From Proteobacteria bacterium UBA2363 (GTDB lineage Bacteria; Pseudomonadota; Gammaproteobacteria; Xanthomonadales; UBA2363), in NCBI GenBank assembly GCA_002344355.1, contig DDTN01000019.1, positions 293,791 to 299,461 on the forward strand: 5,671 nucleotides of DNA, in the 5' to 3' direction. Shown here one piece after another: positions 1 through 5,627 of the stretch (within the stretch, counting starts at the first letter, position 1; each line of letters opens with the position of its first letter). Made by a program: the position numbers and the translations under genes. The notes below the pieces were generated by a model. The model was not told the DNA's origin. It ran no database searches and was given only the letters and a program-made list of their open reading frames with translations.

Positions 1-43
1 CCCCTCCCCCGCCTGCGGGGGAGGGGCCGGGGGAGAGGGCCGG
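1..43 (-). repeat. Intergenic hairpin repeat, left copy, downstream of napC
   Basis: Positions 1-12 and 15-26 form a perfect 12-bp inverted repeat around a 2-nt loop. Positions 29-43 carry a flanking arm whose reverse complement, CCGGCCCTCTCCCCC, matches 5628-5642 exactly. Read on the minus strand, the element follows napC and has the same order as the right copy: flanking arm, then hairpin. It has no T-tract, so it is not a classical intrinsic terminator, but it could stabilise the 3' end of the nap mRNA or halt transcription. Similar CCCTCTCCC/GGGAGAGGG intergenic elements are, as I recall, common in Xanthomonadaceae. The element reaches the window edge, so its outer boundary is unknown. 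Confidence 0.75.
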
Positions 44-63
44 GGCCGGCCAAGGTCCTCATC

Positions 64-80
64 GCGCCCGGCCCGGGCGC
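64..80 (-). terminator. GC-rich hairpin just after napC, possible terminator
   Basis: GCGCCCG (64-70) and CGGGCGC (74-80) form a 7-bp stem with a 3-nt loop, 17 nt past the napC stop codon on the transcribed side. There is no following U-run, so intrinsic termination is uncertain. With the stronger hairpin at 1-26 it gives two successive stem-loops after the operon's last gene. Short perfect stems arise easily at this GC content. Confidence 0.35.
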
Positions 81-96
81 CCTCGGTCCGGAGCGG

Positions 97-696
97 TCAG
101 CCCTGTGGCACGCCGGCCATGTCCGGCAGGCCGTGGGCGATGCCCTTGTGGCAGTCGATGCAGGTGCGTTCGCCGCTGCCCAGCCAGCGCTCGTGGATGG
201 CCCCGGCACGCGGGCTCTGCCGGGTGAAGTCCATGTAGTCGTAGTTGTGGCAGTTGCGGCATTCCAGCGAATCGTTGGCCTTCAACCTGGCCCATTCGTG
301 CTGGGCCAGGCGCAGGCGCTGGTCCAGGAAGCGCTCGCGGGTGCTGATGGTGCCGAAGATCTTGCCCCAGACCTCCTTGGAGGCCTGCATCTTGCGGGCG
401 ATCTTGTCGGTCCAGTCGTGCGGCACATGGCAGTCCGGGCAGGTGGCGCGCACGCCGGAGCGGTTGGTGTAGTGGATGGTCGGCTTGAGCTCCTCGAAGA
501 CGTTGTCGTACATCTCGTGGCAGGACACGCAGAAGCGCTCGGTGTTGGTCGCCTCCAGGGCGGTGTTGAAGCCGCCCCAGAAGATGATGCCGGCGATGAA
601 GCCGCCCAGGGTCAGGAAGCCCAGGCTGAAATGCACGCTGGGCGAACGCAGCGTCGCCCACAGCGACCGCACCCGCTGACGCAGGCGGCCGGCCAC
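97..696 (-). CDS. napC: NapC, membrane-anchored tetrahaem c-type cytochrome (quinol dehydrogenase)
   Basis: The 199-residue protein belongs to the NapC/NirT family. It oxidises membrane quinol and passes electrons to the periplasmic NapAB complex. One N-terminal membrane helix (about residues 25-43, including GGFIAGIIFWGGF) anchors it with the haem domain in the periplasm. Four CxxCH haem motifs are visible at 56-60, 86-90, 146-150 and 179-183. The first is followed by E61-M62, the CxxCHEM context in which the Met can be an axial ligand. The conserved stretch NRSGVRATCPDCHVPH is intact, and the length is typical. Translation starts at GTG (696-694), one base after the napB stop (TGA-G-GTG). 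GGGAG at 708-704 lies 7 nt upstream, and no better ATG fits the family N-terminus. It is the last gene of the operon. Maturation needs the cytochrome c system, which is not in this window. Confidence 0.97.
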   Translation of the reverse strand: MAGRLRQRVRSLWATLRSPSVHFSLGFLTLGGFIAGIIFWGGFNTALEATNTERFCVSCHEMYDNVFEELKPTIHYTNRSGVRATCPDCHVPHDWTDKIARKMQASKEVWGKIFGTISTRERFLDQRLRLAQHEWARLKANDSLECRNCHNYDYMDFTRQSPRAGAIHERWLGSGERTCIDCHKGIAHGLPDMAGVPQG

Positions 697-697
697 C

Positions 698-1198
698 TCA
701 GCGCTCCCGCTGGCGGCTGATCACCGCGTCGACGTCCAGGAACTCGTTGCCGACCAGGGCCGGCGCGTCGGTCTGCACGACATGGCACTGGTTGCAGAAG
801 TAGCGCCGCGGCGAGACCTGGGCCAGCACCTGGCCGTCGCGGTCCATGAAGTGGGTGACGCTGACCATCGGCGCCTGGAACTGCTCGGCGCCGGCGCGCG
901 AGTGGCAGACCATGCAGCGGTTGGCGTGGGTGGTCACCTGGTAGCCGTCGATGGCGTGCGGGATGGTCGGCGGCTGCTCGGGCCAGCCGCGCTGCCGGCG
1001 AAGGTCGCGGTTCTCGACCCGGGCCATCGGTGGCGCCGGCGGCTCGACCTCCAGCGGCGCGCCGCGGCGCAGGGCATCCAGCGAGCGGTACTCGGTGGGC
1101 GCCGGCGCCGGCGCGCTGGACTCGGGGTCCTGGGCGGACAGCACGAAGGCGCCGGACAGCAGGGCCAGCACGACGGCGATGCGGAGCAATGCGCGCAT
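698..1198 (-). CDS. napB: NapB, periplasmic dihaem cytochrome c subunit of nitrate reductase
   Basis: The 166-residue protein is the small electron-transfer subunit that takes electrons from NapC and delivers them to the NapA [4Fe-4S] cluster. Residues 1-22 form a Sec signal peptide: MRALLRI, a hydrophobic core, and likely cleavage after LSA. An Ala/Pro-rich linker follows at about 25-35. Haem motifs are CMVCH (95-99) and CNQCH (135-139). H81 (in PTIPHAIDGY) and H116 (in SVTHFMDRDG) sit where the family carries distal axial histidines, consistent with bis-His ligation. The ATG (1198-1196) is one base past the napA stop (TGA-C-ATG), with a strong GGAGG at 1210-1206 spaced 7 nt inside the end of napA. 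The open frame extends farther upstream into napA, but that extension is an out-of-frame shadow and the signal peptide fixes this start. Confidence 0.97.
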   Translation of the reverse strand: MRALLRIAVVLALLSGAFVLSAQDPESSAPAPAPTEYRSLDALRRGAPLEVEPPAPPMARVENRDLRRQRGWPEQPPTIPHAIDGYQVTTHANRCMVCHSRAGAEQFQAPMVSVTHFMDRDGQVLAQVSPRRYFCNQCHVVQTDAPALVGNEFLDVDAVISRQRER

Positions 1199-1199
1199 G

Positions 1200-3704
1200 T
1201 CAGGCCCTCCCCTCGGCGGCGACGATCCGGCAGGCGCACTTCTTGAAGTCGGTCTGCCGGGAGATCGGGTCGTTGGCGTCCAGCAGCAGCTTGTTGACCA
1301 GCACGCCGGCGTCGAACCAGGGCACGAACACCATGCCGCGCGGCGGCCGGTTGCGGCCGCGGGTCTCGACCCGGGCGACGATCTCGCCACGCGGCGACTG
1401 CAGGCGCGCGACCTGGCCGCGGCGCAGGCCGCGGTCGCTGGCGTCGTCCGGGTGCATGAACACCGGCGCCTGCGGGAAGCTGCGGTACAGCTCGGGCACG
1501 CGCATGGTCATCGACCCCGAGTGCCAGTGCTCCAGCACCCGGCCGGTGACCAGCCACAGGTCGAACTCCTCGTTCGGGGACTCGTGCGGCGGCTCGTAGG
1601 GCAGCGCCCAGATCACCGCGCGGCCGTCGGGCTGGCCGTAGAAGCGGAAACCCTCGCCGGCCGGCACGTAGGGATCGCTGCCCTCGCGGTAGCGCCACAG
1701 CGTCTCGCGGCCATCGACCACCGGCCAGCGCAGGCCGCGCACCTGGTGGTAGGTGTCGAAGTCCGCGAAGTCCTTGCCCTTGCCGCGGCCGAAGCGCGCG
1801 TACTCGTTGAACAGGCCCTTCTGCACGTAGAAGCCGAACGCCGCCGACTCGTCGTTGTCGTAGCCGTCCTCGATCTGCTCGACCGGGTGGGCGTCGACCT
1901 GGCCGTTGGCGAACAGCACCTCGAACAGGGTCTTGCCGCGGTAGTCGGGATTGGCCGCCAGCAGTTCCTCGCCCCAGCACTCCTCGGTGGTGAAGCGCTT
2001 CGAGAATTCCATGAGCTGCCACAGGTCCGAGCGCGCCTCGCCGGGCGCCTTCACCATCTGGTGCCAGAACTGCGTGCGCCGCTCGGCGTTGCCGTAGGCG
2101 CCCTCCTTCTCCACCCACATCGCCGCCGGCAGGATCAGGTCGGCGGCCTGGGCGGTGACGGTCGGATAGGCGTCGGAGACGACGATGAAGTTGTCCGGAT
2201 TGCGGTAGCCGGGCAGGCCCTCGCCGTTGAGGTTGGCGGCCGCCTGCATGTTGTTGTTGACCTGCACCCAGTAGGCGTTGAGCTTGCCGTCCTTGAGCGC
2301 CCGGTTCTGGTCGACGGCGTGGAAGCCCGGTTGCGCCTGGATGGTGCCGGGCGGCAGCTTCCAGATCTCCTCGGCCTTGGCCCGGTGCTCGGGGTTGGCG
2401 ACCAGCATGTCGGCCGGCAGGCGGTGCGAGAAGGTGCCGACCTCGCGCGCGGTGCCGCAGGCCGAGGGCTGGCCGGTCAGCGAGAACGGGCTGTTGCCCG
2501 GGGTGGCGATCTTTCCGGTCAGCAGGTGGATGTTGTAGACCATGTTGTTGGCCCACACGCCGCGGGTGTGCTGGTTGAAGCCCATGGTCCAGAAGCTGGT
2601 GACCTTGACCGCCGGGTCGGCGTACAACTCGGCCAGCTTTTCCAGCCAGCCGCGGTCGACGCCGGTCATCTCCACCGCGTGGTCCAGGGTGTAGGGCGCC
2701 ACGAAGGCCGCGAAGGCGTCGAAGTCGATCGGTTCGCCGCCGCCGGGGTCGTCGGCGTTGACGGCGGCCTGCTGCAGCGGGTGTTCCGGGCGCAGGCCGT
2801 AGCCGATGTCGGTGTTGCCGCGCATGAAGCGGGTGTGGCGGTCGACGAACGCCCGGTTGACCCGGCCGGACCGGATGATGTGGTTGGCGATGTAGTTGAG
2901 GATGACCAGGTCGGTCTGCGGCTTGAAGATGATCGGGATGTCGGCCAGGTCGAAGCTGCGGTGCTCGAAGGTCGACATCACCGCGACCTTGACGTGCGGG
3001 TGCGAGAGCCGGCGGTCGGCGATCCGCGTCCACAGGATCGGGTGCATCTCGGCCATGTTCGAGCCCCACAGCACGAAGGCGTCGGCCTGCTCGATGTCGT
3101 CGTAGACGCCCATCGGCTCGTCCATGCCGAAGGTGCGCATGAAGCCCATCACCGCCGAGGCCATGCAGTGCCGGGCGTTGGGGTCGATGTTGTTGCTGCG
3201 GAAACCGGCCTTGAACAGCTTGTTGGCGGCGTAGCCCTCCCAGATCGTCCACTGCCCGGAGCCGAACATGCCGACCGCGCCGGGCCCCTTCTCGCGCAGC
3301 ACGCGCTTGAACTGCGCCGCCATCACGTCGAAGGCCTCGTCCCAGGACACCGGCTCGAACTCGCCGTCCTTGGCGTAGGCGCCGTCGCGCTTGCGCAGCA
3401 GCGGCCGGGTCAGGCGGTCGCTGCCGTACATGATTTTCGACAGGAAGTAGCCCTTGACGCAGTTCAGGCCGCGGTTGACCTCGTTGTGGACGTCGCCGTG
3501 GGTGGCCACCACCCGGCCGTCCTTGACCGCGACGTTGATGCCGCAGCCGGTGCCGCAGAAGCGGCAGGCCGCCTTGGCCCACTTCAGCTCGGTGGCCGGC
3601 CGTTCCAGCAGCACGTTCTGCGCCGCGGCCGCGAACGGGATGCCGGCCGCCGCGGCGGCGCTGGCGACCGCCGACTGGCGGATGAAGTCACGGCGCGTGG
3701 TCAT
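1200..3704 (-). CDS. napA: NapA, periplasmic nitrate reductase catalytic subunit (Mo-bisMGD, [4Fe-4S])
   Basis: The 834-residue protein, close to the usual NapA length of about 830, reduces nitrate to nitrite in the periplasm. It begins with a Tat signal peptide: TRRDFIRQ at 3-10, an Ala-rich core, and cleavage near residue 28. The [4Fe-4S] ligands are C47, C50 and C54 (CRFCGTGC) plus C82, followed by K84, the conserved lysine between the cluster and the pterin. C180 in NARHCMASAV is the predicted molybdenum ligand that marks Nap-type enzymes. The large molybdopterin oxidoreductase core occupies roughly 97-570. The C-terminal dinucleotide-binding domain covers about 718-834, from WLVTGRVLEHWHSGSMT to the end. 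Assimilatory NasA is a relative, but the Tat leader and nap neighbours decide for NapA. The start overlaps napD by 17 nt. The frame is open farther upstream, but the Tat motif and the ribosome binding site fix this ATG. No lesion is visible. Confidence 0.98.
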   Translation of the reverse strand: MTTRRDFIRQSAVASAAAAAGIPFAAAAQNVLLERPATELKWAKAACRFCGTGCGINVAVKDGRVVATHGDVHNEVNRGLNCVKGYFLSKIMYGSDRLTRPLLRKRDGAYAKDGEFEPVSWDEAFDVMAAQFKRVLREKGPGAVGMFGSGQWTIWEGYAANKLFKAGFRSNNIDPNARHCMASAVMGFMRTFGMDEPMGVYDDIEQADAFVLWGSNMAEMHPILWTRIADRRLSHPHVKVAVMSTFEHRSFDLADIPIIFKPQTDLVILNYIANHIIRSGRVNRAFVDRHTRFMRGNTDIGYGLRPEHPLQQAAVNADDPGGGEPIDFDAFAAFVAPYTLDHAVEMTGVDRGWLEKLAELYADPAVKVTSFWTMGFNQHTRGVWANNMVYNIHLLTGKIATPGNSPFSLTGQPSACGTAREVGTFSHRLPADMLVANPEHRAKAEEIWKLPPGTIQAQPGFHAVDQNRALKDGKLNAYWVQVNNNMQAAANLNGEGLPGYRNPDNFIVVSDAYPTVTAQAADLILPAAMWVEKEGAYGNAERRTQFWHQMVKAPGEARSDLWQLMEFSKRFTTEECWGEELLAANPDYRGKTLFEVLFANGQVDAHPVEQIEDGYDNDESAAFGFYVQKGLFNEYARFGRGKGKDFADFDTYHQVRGLRWPVVDGRETLWRYREGSDPYVPAGEGFRFYGQPDGRAVIWALPYEPPHESPNEEFDLWLVTGRVLEHWHSGSMTMRVPELYRSFPQAPVFMHPDDASDRGLRRGQVARLQSPRGEIVARVETRGRNRPPRGMVFVPWFDAGVLVNKLLLDANDPISRQTDFKKCACRIVAAEGRA

Positions 3705-3969
3705 GGTCGATCTCCTTGAGCAACTCGTGCAGCGGCTCGGCGTGGTGGTGGACCAGGCTGACCCCGACCACGCCGGGCAGCGCCGCCATCGCGTCCATGG
3801 CGGCCAGCAGGCCGGCCTCGTCGGGTCCTTCGCACAGCACCACGCTGCGGCTGCCATCGCGCAGCGCCAGCTCGGCACCGGGCAGGGAGGCCAGCAGGCC
3901 GTCCAGGGCCTGCGCCGCCTCGGGCTGGTGCTGCACCAGCAGGCTGGCGATGTGCAGCACGGCGGTCAT
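3688..3969 (-). CDS. napD: NapD, cytoplasmic chaperone for the NapA Tat signal peptide
   Basis: The 93-residue protein matches the small NapD family. NapD binds the twin-arginine signal of NapA and holds back export until cofactors are inserted. Recognisable family stretches are the N-terminal strand VLHIASLLVQHQPE (about 4-17), the mid-protein SRSVVLCEG (about 40-48) and the final strand GVVGVSLVHHHAEP (about 66-79). Together these fit a ferredoxin-like alpha/beta fold. The tail is His/Asp-rich (EIDHDHAP). The ATG overlaps the napF stop as ATGA (3969-3966). No Shine-Dalgarno sequence is visible upstream, so translation probably depends on coupling to napF. The 3' end overlaps napA by 17 nt, which ties production of the chaperone to its client. 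Overall sequence conservation in this family is low, so context contributes to the call. Confidence 0.93.
   Translation of the reverse strand: MTAVLHIASLLVQHQPEAAQALDGLLASLPGAELALRDGSRSVVLCEGPDEAGLLAAMDAMAALPGVVGVSLVHHHAEPLHELLKEIDHDHAP
3712..3717 (-). promoter_or_regulatory. Ribosome binding site fixing the napA start
   Basis: AAGGAG on the minus strand, 7 nt before the napA ATG at 3704-3702 and inside the 3' end of napD. It supports the start that gives the Tat leader, over an upstream in-frame start that would add 58 residues translated from napD in the wrong frame. Confidence 0.85.
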
Positions 3970-4475
3970 GGCGCGGCGCCCGCCGCGGGCTGGTGCAGGG
4001 ACAGGGCGGCGGCCGGACAGGCCGCCACGCAGGCGCCGCAGCCGGTGCAGCGCCCGGTATCGATGGCCGGCGCGCCCAGGCCGGCGCCCGGCGGAAAGCG
4101 GATCGCCGCCGGCGCGCAGGCATCCCGGCAGGCCAGGCAGACCACCCCGGCCGCCGACAGGCAGGTGGCCCCGACCTGCGCCCGCCAGGGCCAGTCGGCG
4201 ATGCGTTCCGGCAGCAGGGCGCCGGTGCCGCAGGCGCGCGAGCAGTCGCCGCAGAAGCTGCATTCGCCGCGGGTCGCCTCGTACACAGGGAAGCCAGCCT
4301 CGCCGGCGGCCAGCAGGCCGTCGGGACAGGCCCGCAGGCAGTCGCCGCAGCGCGTGCACCGGGATTCGAACTCGCCGGGCGCCACGGCGCCCGGTGGCCT
4401 GGGCAGCACCGGCGCCGGGCGACAGCCCTTCAGGAACGCGCGTCGCGAGGCCAGCGCCAGGGCGTCCGCCGTCAT
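3966..4475 (-). CDS. napF: NapF, cytoplasmic ferredoxin-type iron-sulfur accessory protein
   Basis: The 169-residue protein carries four cysteine clusters suited to [4Fe-4S] centres: C40-C43-C46-C50, C72-C75-C78-C82, C105-C113-C116-C120 and C143-C146-C149-C153. The third has the wider Cx7C spacing also found in Escherichia coli NapF. The N-terminal SRRAFLKG (10-17) resembles the SRR box typical of NapF. It is not followed by a convincing hydrophobic export core, which agrees with a cytoplasmic location. In other bacteria NapF interacts with NapA and has been linked to NapA maturation, probably of its Fe-S centre. The ATG (4475-4473) lies 4 nt after the napE stop. GGGAG at 4489-4485, within the end of napE, is spaced 9 nt away. 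The gene ends in an ATGA overlap with napD. The possible alternative, NapG, is unlikely because there is no Tat leader. Confidence 0.95.
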   Translation of the reverse strand: MTADALALASRRAFLKGCRPAPVLPRPPGAVAPGEFESRCTRCGDCLRACPDGLLAAGEAGFPVYEATRGECSFCGDCSRACGTGALLPERIADWPWRAQVGATCLSAAGVVCLACRDACAPAAIRFPPGAGLGAPAIDTGRCTGCGACVAACPAAALSLHQPAAGAAP

Positions 4476-4479
4476 CGCC

Positions 4480-4644
4480 TCACACTCCCGGCGGCCCGAA
4501 GATCATCTGCCAGGTCCACACCGCGAAGCCGTAGGCAGAAACCAGCAGCACGGCCAGCACCGGGAACAGCACCACGGTCAGGAACAGGAAGGCGGCCAGT
4601 TCACGGCGGCGGCCGGCGCGGTCGGCGGTGGCGGCTGGCGGCAT
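4480..4644 (-). CDS. napE: NapE, small single-helix membrane protein of the nap operon
   Basis: This 54-residue gene is easily missed because of its size. A basic N-terminal segment ending RRRELAAF (about 12-19) leads into one membrane helix at roughly 19-43 (FLFLTVVLFPVLAV and onward). After it come the YGFAVW and QMIFGPPG motifs that I recognise from NapE of Pseudomonas and Paracoccus-type operons. Its function is unknown, with an accessory role at the membrane presumed. The ATG (4644-4642) has GGGAG at 4655-4651 spaced 6 nt upstream. It is the first gene of the operon, 4 nt before napF. E. coli nap lacks napE, so the napEFDABC order is like that of Pseudomonas. Confidence 0.93.
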   Translation of the reverse strand: MPPAATADRAGRRRELAAFLFLTVVLFPVLAVLLVSAYGFAVWTWQMIFGPPGV

Positions 4645-4702
4645 GCGCTACTCCCGTCACGGGCGCCAAGGGGGACGCCACGACGCGTCGATTCTCACAC
4701 GG

Positions 4703-4731
4703 ATTTCACGAAGTGGCGTTGTGCGGTGCAA
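4703..4731 (-). promoter_or_regulatory. Candidate sigma-70 promoter for the napEFDABC operon
   Basis: On the minus strand, TTGCAC (4731-4726) and TGAAAT (4708-4703) are separated by exactly 17 nt, as -35 and -10 elements. They match the consensus hexamers only partly (the -10 at 4 of 6). The predicted transcript would start near 4696 and have a leader of about 50 nt before the napE ATG. It lies in the most AT-rich part of the intergenic region. No adjacent FNR or NarL/NarP-like site was recognised. Confidence 0.35.
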
Positions 4732-4823
4732 GGCCGCGGGGTGTCCGCAGCGGTCTCCGGCCGCCAGCGGCTGCCCCCAGGCAGGGTCGTCCGGTCGGCC
4801 CGGAGGCGATCCTGGCGCAGGGT

Positions 4824-4890
4824 CTGCGCGACTTGCCTGGCCGACTTCGCGGATCGCGCAGCCTGCATGCGGGGACCGTGCATCGCGCAG
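4824..4890. promoter_or_regulatory. Cluster of TCGCGCAG octamers, candidate activator sites
   Basis: The octamer occurs inverted at 4824-4831 (CTGCGCGA) and direct at 4854-4861 and 4883-4890. Starts are 30 and 29 bp apart. A 7-of-8 inverted match follows at 4907-4914. Relative to the transcription start predicted from the sigma-54 element (about 5017), the three lie near -190, -160 and -130, where enhancer-binding proteins of RpoN promoters usually bind. The octamer also occurs at least twice inside nap genes (near 3292 and 3857), so chance is a real possibility. Confidence 0.25.
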
Positions 4891-4990
4891 GCGGTCGCGC
4901 CTGCCCCTGCGCGCCGCGCCGCGTCCGCAACCGGCTGGCAGGCCTTGCAGCAGGCGGCCTGCGGGCATCGTGGCCGCGGCGGCGGACCGA

Positions 4991-5005
4991 TGGCACGGCC
5001 ATTGC
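4991..5005 (+). promoter_or_regulatory. Sigma-54 (RpoN) -24/-12 promoter upstream of the FMN-protein gene
   Basis: TGGCACG (4991-4997), 4 nt, then TTGC (5002-5005) matches the sigma-54 core TGGCACG-N4-TTGC at every fixed position. The invariant GG (4992-4993) and GC (5004-5005) have the required 10-nt spacing. The flanking bases are less ideal: A instead of a pyrimidine before TGG, and G instead of A/T after TTGC. The predicted start is near 5017, giving a leader of about 31 nt before the ATG at 5048. The strand and distance fit the downstream gene. An enhancer-binding activator and RpoN would be needed, and neither gene is in the window. Confidence 0.65.
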
Positions 5006-5021
5006 GGGACCCGGGGTTCCC
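5006..5021 (+). promoter_or_regulatory. Imperfect dyad over the predicted sigma-54 start site
   Basis: GGGA-CCCGGGGT-TCCC reads as an inverted repeat with 6 of 8 paired positions. It abuts the TTGC element and spans about -11 to +5 of the predicted start. It could be an operator or only a GC-rich coincidence. Confidence 0.2.
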
Positions 5022-5047
5022 ATCGAACCCGATCATGGAGAGCCGAT

Positions 5048-5533
5048 ATGCCCACCCCCCAGGAACTCGAAGCCGCCCTCTGGAAGGGCATCGACAGCGA
5101 CCGCACGGTGATGCTGGGCCTGGCCGACGGCGACGACCCGATGCGCCCGATGACCGCCCTGCGCGACGGCGACGACCGCACGCTGTGGATCTTCACCGCC
5201 GCCGACACCGCCCTGGTGCGGCAGCTCGGCCAGTTCCCCGCCGCGGCGCGGATGTGCTTCACCGGCAAGGGCCACGACCTGTTCGCCTGCATCGACGGCA
5301 GCCTGCAGGTCGACACCGACCCGGCGATGGTCGACCGCCTGTGGAACCGCTTCGTCGCCGCCTGGTACGAGGGCGGCAAGACCGACCCCAAGCTGCGCCT
5401 GCTGCGCTTCGCGCCCGACCACGCGCACATCTGGGAGAACGACTCCAGCCTGCTGGCCGGCGTCAAGCTGCTGCTCGGCGTCGACCCCAAGGAAAGCTAT
5501 CGCGACAAGAAGGCCGAGGTCGACCTGCCCTGA
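5048..5533 (+). CDS. General stress protein, pyridoxamine 5'-phosphate oxidase-like FMN-binding split-barrel protein
   Basis: The 161-residue protein matches the general stress protein 26-like branch of the PNPOx-like split-barrel superfamily, which includes FMN-binding proteins known from Xanthomonas. Family landmarks are ELEAALWKGIDSDRTVMLGL (about 6-25), MRPMTAL (32-38), the strand TLWIFTAADTALV (45-57), GKGHDLFACIDGSL (73-86), the helix RLWNRFVAAWYEGGKTDPKL (97-116) and the C-terminal ASP/SER-rich to SLLAGVKLLLGVDP region (134-147). It probably binds flavin as a soluble cytoplasmic dimer. The substrate is unknown, and it should not be called PdxH. The ATG has GGAGAG at 5037-5042 spaced 5 nt. 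The frame stays open about 420 nt upstream, but that part is not family-like. It stands alone, divergent from nap, behind a sigma-54-type promoter. A functional link to nitrate respiration is not shown. Confidence 0.9.
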   Translation: MPTPQELEAALWKGIDSDRTVMLGLADGDDPMRPMTALRDGDDRTLWIFTAADTALVRQLGQFPAAARMCFTGKGHDLFACIDGSLQVDTDPAMVDRLWNRFVAAWYEGGKTDPKLRLLRFAPDHAHIWENDSSLLAGVKLLLGVDPKESYRDKKAEVDLP

Positions 5534-5627
5534 CCGGGGGCCATGCGTTGTCGAGCTTTCGCTTCGCAGCGCCGGTCCGCTTGGGACAGACATGGCCGTT
5601 GCACGCCAGCCGTCCCGCTGCGTAGCT

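Larger units (their letters stand above)
4645..5047. other. Divergent intergenic region between napE and the FMN-protein gene
   Basis: This 403-bp stretch separates the two divergent transcripts. I find no credible gene in it. Open frames cross it on both strands, but they lack family-like sequence and are typical of very GC-rich DNA. The napE-proximal part (4645-4731) is the least GC-rich and holds a sigma-70-like promoter candidate. The other end holds a sigma-54-type promoter (4991-5005). Between them are repeated TCGCGCAG octamers and a 7-bp inverted repeat, GCAGGCC (4938-4944) with GGCCTGC (4956-4962). No FNR/Anr-type TTGAT-N4-ATCAA box was seen on either strand. The perfect palindrome CGACGCGTCG (4681-4690) lies in the predicted napE leader and may be chance. 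Confidence 0.7.

Noticed and set aside
783..797. TGGCAC...TTGCA on the plus strand resembling a second sigma-54 promoter
   Set aside because: Only 8 nt separate GG and GC instead of 10, and the site lies inside napB antisense to it.
934..3582. Long minus-strand open frame overlapping napA and napB in another frame
   Set aside because: The translation is Arg/Pro/Gly-rich and shares the napA/napB DNA, and those genes have full family matches. It is a frame shadow.
951..3719. Long open frame on the plus strand (over 900 codons) opposite napA
   Set aside because: It lies wholly antisense to a clear napA. Its translation is a low-complexity Val/Gly/Ala/Asp/His/Arg mixture without recognisable domains. 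Such shadows are expected when third positions are strongly GC-biased.
4662..4682. TGGCG...TTGGC on the minus strand before napE, as a possible sigma-54 site
   Set aside because: GG and GC are 11 nt apart rather than 10, and the TGGCACG core is poorly matched.
4681..4690. Perfect palindrome CGACGCGTCG
   Set aside because: A 10-bp palindrome is expected several times by chance in a window this long, and it is not repeated elsewhere nearby. It is noted only as part of the leader.
4657..5490. Minus-strand open frame across the intergenic region and the FMN gene
   Set aside because: It is antisense to a recognised family protein and has no family-like sequence of its own. The same applies to the smaller frames at 4695-5036 and 4706-5023.
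4628..5533. N-terminally extended version of the FMN protein (301 codons)
   Set aside because: The extra 140 residues are low-complexity and unlike the family. The ATG at 5048 has a good ribosome binding site, and the extension would run through the sigma-54 element and the divergent promoter region.
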